Of a stretch of DNA of 64,000 bases, positions 61,876 to 64,000 are shown one piece after another; position 1 is the stretch's first letter, and the number at the start of each line of letters is the position of its first letter. The notes under the pieces were generated by a model. That model saw nothing but the letters and a program-made list of their open reading frames with translations. It did not search any database and was not told the DNA's origin. The DNA comes from JAFDWI01 sp963764215. Lineage in GTDB: Bacteria; Actinomycetota; Acidimicrobiia; Acidimicrobiales; Iamiaceae. A program made the position numbers and the translations under genes. Location: the NCBI GenBank assembly GCA_963764215.1, contig CAVXRS010000002.1, positions 248,001 to 312,000 of the forward strand. The letters run 5' to 3'.

Positions 61876-62313
61876 ATGAACGTTGCGGAAATTCTCGCCG
61901 TCAAGGGCAGCGAGGTCGCCACGATCGGCGCGGACCGGCCCATCATCGAGGCCGTCAGGCTGCTCGTGGAACGTCGTGTCGGAGCGCTGGTCGTCTCCGA
62001 CGACGGTCGCCACATCGACGGGGTCATCTCCGAGCGCGACATCGTGCGTCATGTCGCCGAGGGAAACGACCTCGAGGTCTCGGCCCCGGTCAGCAGCGTC
62101 ATGAGCACCGACGTGCGGACCTGCGCGCCCACCGACCGGGTCGAGTCGCTCATGGTGCTCATGACCGAGCGGCGCATCCGCCACCTGCCGGTTCGTGGTC
62201 ACGACGAGGAGCTGTGCGGCATCATCAGCATCGGCGACGTGGTCAAGACCCGGGTCAACGAGCTCGAGGCCGAGCACGACCAACTCGTGGAGTACGTCCG
62301 CAGCGGTCAGTGA
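61876..62313 (+). CDS. Tandem CBS-domain protein
   Basis: 145 residues made of two CBS motifs: AEILAVKGSEVATIGADRPIIEAVRLLVERRVGALVVSDDGRHIDGVISERDIV (about 3-58) and MSTDVRTCAPTDRVESLMVLMTERRIRHLPVRGHDEELCGIISIGDVV (about 77-125), with a short helical tail. Such stand-alone pairs bind adenosine nucleotides and may sense energy or redox state. GGAG lies five bases before the ATG. It diverges from the fadD3 operon. Confidence 0.83.
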   Translation: MNVAEILAVKGSEVATIGADRPIIEAVRLLVERRVGALVVSDDGRHIDGVISERDIVRHVAEGNDLEVSAPVSSVMSTDVRTCAPTDRVESLMVLMTERRIRHLPVRGHDEELCGIISIGDVVKTRVNELEAEHDQLVEYVRSGQ

Positions 62314-62332
62314 ACCAGCGCAGCGGCGAAGC

Positions 62333-63151
62333 TCACGGATCGTCGTCGCGTTGCACCAACGCGTCGAACGCCTCGGCCGCGGCCCGGGTCAGGGGGCCGG
62401 GTGGTGCGGGGAGCGCTCGGTCGTCGATGACGGCGAGCGGGTGCACGTCGCGGGTCGACGAGGTCAGGAACGCTTCGCTCGTCGCGGCCAGATCCCCCGC
62501 GTCGAGGTGGTCACACACGTCCACGTCGACCAGCTCACCGACCAGCTCCGCGGTCACCCCTGCGAGACAGCCGTTGGCCGGCGCCGGTGTGCACAGCCGC
62601 CCGTCGACCTCGACGAACACGTTGCTGGCGGTTCCCTCCGAGAGGAATCCGCGGGTGTCGAACAACAGCGCCTCGTCCGCGCCGTGGTCCAGCGCGAACC
62701 GCCGGGCGGCGAGATTCTCGGCATACGACGTCGTCTTGGCCCCGGCCAGCGCACTCCGCTCGTTGCGAACCCACGGGGACGTCACCGCGCGGGCGACCGC
62801 CGGCCAATCTCGGCGCTGCTCGGTGTGAACGATCGTGGTCGGCGAGTCGTTCGCCGCCCGCCCGGCCAGCACGGTGATGCGGATCTTCGTCGCGCCCGAA
62901 TCCCTCTCGAGGACCTGATCCAACGCGTCTGCCATCGTCGAGCGATCGGGAGGTGCCAGACCCACGATCTCGGCGCTCCGGCACAGGCGGATCAGGTGCC
63001 GGGTACGCGCGAAGGCCCGGCCACGCACCACCTGCATCGACTCGAACACGCCCCGGCCTGCCTGCACGCCGTCACCGAGCGCACCGACCACCGCTTGGTC
63101 CTCGGGCAGGAGTCGGCCGTTCACCCACACGTCGGTCACGAACCCCATCAT
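62333..63151 (-). CDS. pabC: Aminodeoxychorismate lyase (class IV aminotransferase), PabC-like
   Basis: 272 residues, fold-type IV PLP enzyme. It would release pyruvate from 4-amino-4-deoxychorismate to give p-aminobenzoate for folate. VWVNGRLLPEDQAVVGALGDGVQAGRGVFESMQVVRG at the N-terminus, KTTSYAENLAARRFALDHGADEALLFDTRGFLSEGTASNVFVEVDG near residues 152-198 (the PLP Lys is expected at KTTSY) and FLTSSTRDVHPLAVIDDR near 238 are typical. The start ATG overlaps the pabB stop (ATGA), and the partner gene supports the folate role over branched-chain aminotransferase. Confidence 0.8.
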   Translation of the reverse strand: MMGFVTDVWVNGRLLPEDQAVVGALGDGVQAGRGVFESMQVVRGRAFARTRHLIRLCRSAEIVGLAPPDRSTMADALDQVLERDSGATKIRITVLAGRAANDSPTTIVHTEQRRDWPAVARAVTSPWVRNERSALAGAKTTSYAENLAARRFALDHGADEALLFDTRGFLSEGTASNVFVEVDGRLCTPAPANGCLAGVTAELVGELVDVDVCDHLDAGDLAATSEAFLTSSTRDVHPLAVIDDRALPAPPGPLTRAAAEAFDALVQRDDDP

Positions 63152-64000
63152 CGCCCGACAGCCGCCGCGACCGCCAACAGGTTCGCCGCCTTCAGTTCGG
63201 TCTCGGTCCATTCGCCGTCCGGGTCGGATCCCCAGGTGATGGCCCCGCCGGTACCGAAACACAGCTCTCCCTCGGCGAACCAGAACGTCCGGATGGTCAC
63301 GGCGAGGTCGCCCAGTCCCCGGTCGGCATCGATCCAGCCGAGCGCCCCGCAGTACGGGCCCCGCGCCACCGGCTCGAGCGCGGCGATCCGGGTCAGCGCT
63401 GCGAGCTTGGGCGCACCGGTGACCGAACCGGGCGGAAAGGTGGCGTCGATCAGCTCGGGCCAACCGACATCGGCGCGCAGGACCCCGGTCACCGTGGACA
63501 CCAGGTGCGCCAGCCCCGGGTGGCGCTCCACCGAACAGAGCGCCGGGACCTCGACCGAACCCCACTCGCAGACCCGGCCCAGGTCGTTGCGGACCAGGTC
63601 GGTGATCATCACGTTCTCCGCCCGGTCCTTGTCGAGGAATCCCGCGGGATCAGCGGCCGTGCCCTTGATGGGCGACGACCACACCGCCCGTCCCTGTCGG
63701 GCCAGGAACCGCTCGGGCGACGCGGAGGCGACGGCGACCCCGGCATCGGGAAGTGACAGCACCGCGGCGTGCGGTGCGGGATTGCCCCGATCGAGCGCCG
63801 CGAAGAGCGAGAGCAGGTCCGCGCCCTTCGGCAGTGCCGTGTGCAGACGTCGCGTCAGGTTCACCTGGTACACCTCACCGGCTGCGATCTGGTCGCGGAT
63901 CGATCGAACTCCCGCGGCGAATGCGGCCGCGTCGAGGGACGAGACCCAATGGGCGTGTCCACCCAGGCCCGGCCAGCGACGGGCCGATCGCGCCACCCAC
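63148..64000 (-). CDS. pabB: Aminodeoxychorismate synthase component I, PabB (3' part; 5' end outside window)
   Basis: The visible 284 codons are the chorismate-binding domain: IAAGEVYQVNLTRRL, SASPERFL, SSPIKGTAADP, NVMITDLVRNDLGRVCEWGSVEVP, STVTGVLRADVGWPELIDATFPPGSVTGAPKLAALTRIAALE, GPYCGALGWIDADRGLGDLAVTIRTF and the final GGAITWGSDPDGEWTETELKA. These are shared with anthranilate synthase, but the adjacent pabC favours PabB. The PIKG Lys motif is typical of PabB-type enzymes. A GTG at 63996 is in frame, but the protein should extend further upstream beyond the window. Confidence 0.82.
   Translation of the reverse strand, partial: WVARSARRWPGLGGHAHWVSSLDAAAFAAGVRSIRDQIAAGEVYQVNLTRRLHTALPKGADLLSLFAALDRGNPAPHAAVLSLPDAGVAVASASPERFLARQGRAVWSSPIKGTAADPAGFLDKDRAENVMITDLVRNDLGRVCEWGSVEVPALCSVERHPGLAHLVSTVTGVLRADVGWPELIDATFPPGSVTGAPKLAALTRIAALEPVARGPYCGALGWIDADRGLGDLAVTIRTFWFAEGELCFGTGGAITWGSDPDGEWTETELKAANLLAVAAAVGR

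Noticed and set aside
1..64000. CRISPR arrays, tRNA or rRNA genes, insertion sequences, prophage genes
   Set aside because: No regularly spaced repeats, cloverleaf sequences, transposase or phage structural proteins were recognised.

Overview
The window is high-GC DNA from an actinobacterium. Three things point to the class Acidimicrobiia or a near relative: dense acyl-CoA metabolism, F420/LLM-type oxidoreductases, and steroid genes whose closest remembered relatives are the Mycobacterium tuberculosis cholesterol genes, arranged here in a different order. Taxonomy is inferred from gene content only. No rRNA, tRNA, CRISPR array or insertion sequence was seen.

Layout. 1-15 kb is a steroid side-chain block: fadD19, an aldose-1-epimerase-like gene, echA19 at the end of a Liv-type ABC importer operon, then a fadE28/fadE29-like pair divergent from a CYP142-type P450. 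14-20 kb holds a secreted phosphoesterase and two GT-C-like membrane proteins; a third paralogue is cut by the left edge. 20-28 kb holds a second FadD19-like ligase, a CaiB-type CoA-transferase, an LLM oxidoreductase, a double (FadE34-like) acyl-CoA dehydrogenase and a thiolase. 28-41 kb is the steroid C/D-ring (HIP) block: a Rv3548c-like SDR, fadA6, fadE32-like, fadE31, ipdC, ipdB, ipdA, echA20. 41-52 kb is mixed: a DUF222/HNH (13E12-family) gene with a LexA-type box, a MacB-like ABC exporter, a DUF35/Ltp3 pair, a MaoC hydratase and a GGDEF-EAL protein. 52-62 kb returns to HIP genes: ipdF, fadE30, an SDR, an acyl-CoA ligase, two LLM enzymes, a TetR regulator, fadD3 and an isochorismatase-like gene. 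The right edge has a CBS protein, pabC and the 3' part of pabB.

How it works together. FadD19, CYP142, FadE28/29-like, FadE34-like and EchA19 would activate and shorten the sterol side chain. FadD3, FadE30, IpdF, EchA20, IpdAB, IpdC, FadE31/32 and FadA6 would activate the left-over HIP unit (rings C/D plus propionate) and break it down to CoA thioesters.

Most notable: a 17-bp palindrome, TCTGAC-N5-GTCAGA, recurs at ten start regions, mostly those of the HIP operons, usually at or just downstream of a TAnnnT -10 element. Separate KstR-type sites (TnnAACnnGTTnnA) lie at fadD19 and between fadE29 and cyp142. This looks like a two-regulator steroid regulon in which the KstR2 role uses an operator different from the mycobacterial one.

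Caution: at least 16 reading frames of otherwise normal, conserved genes are broken by single indels, ten of them between 28 and 38 kb. Sequencing or assembly error is the likeliest cause.
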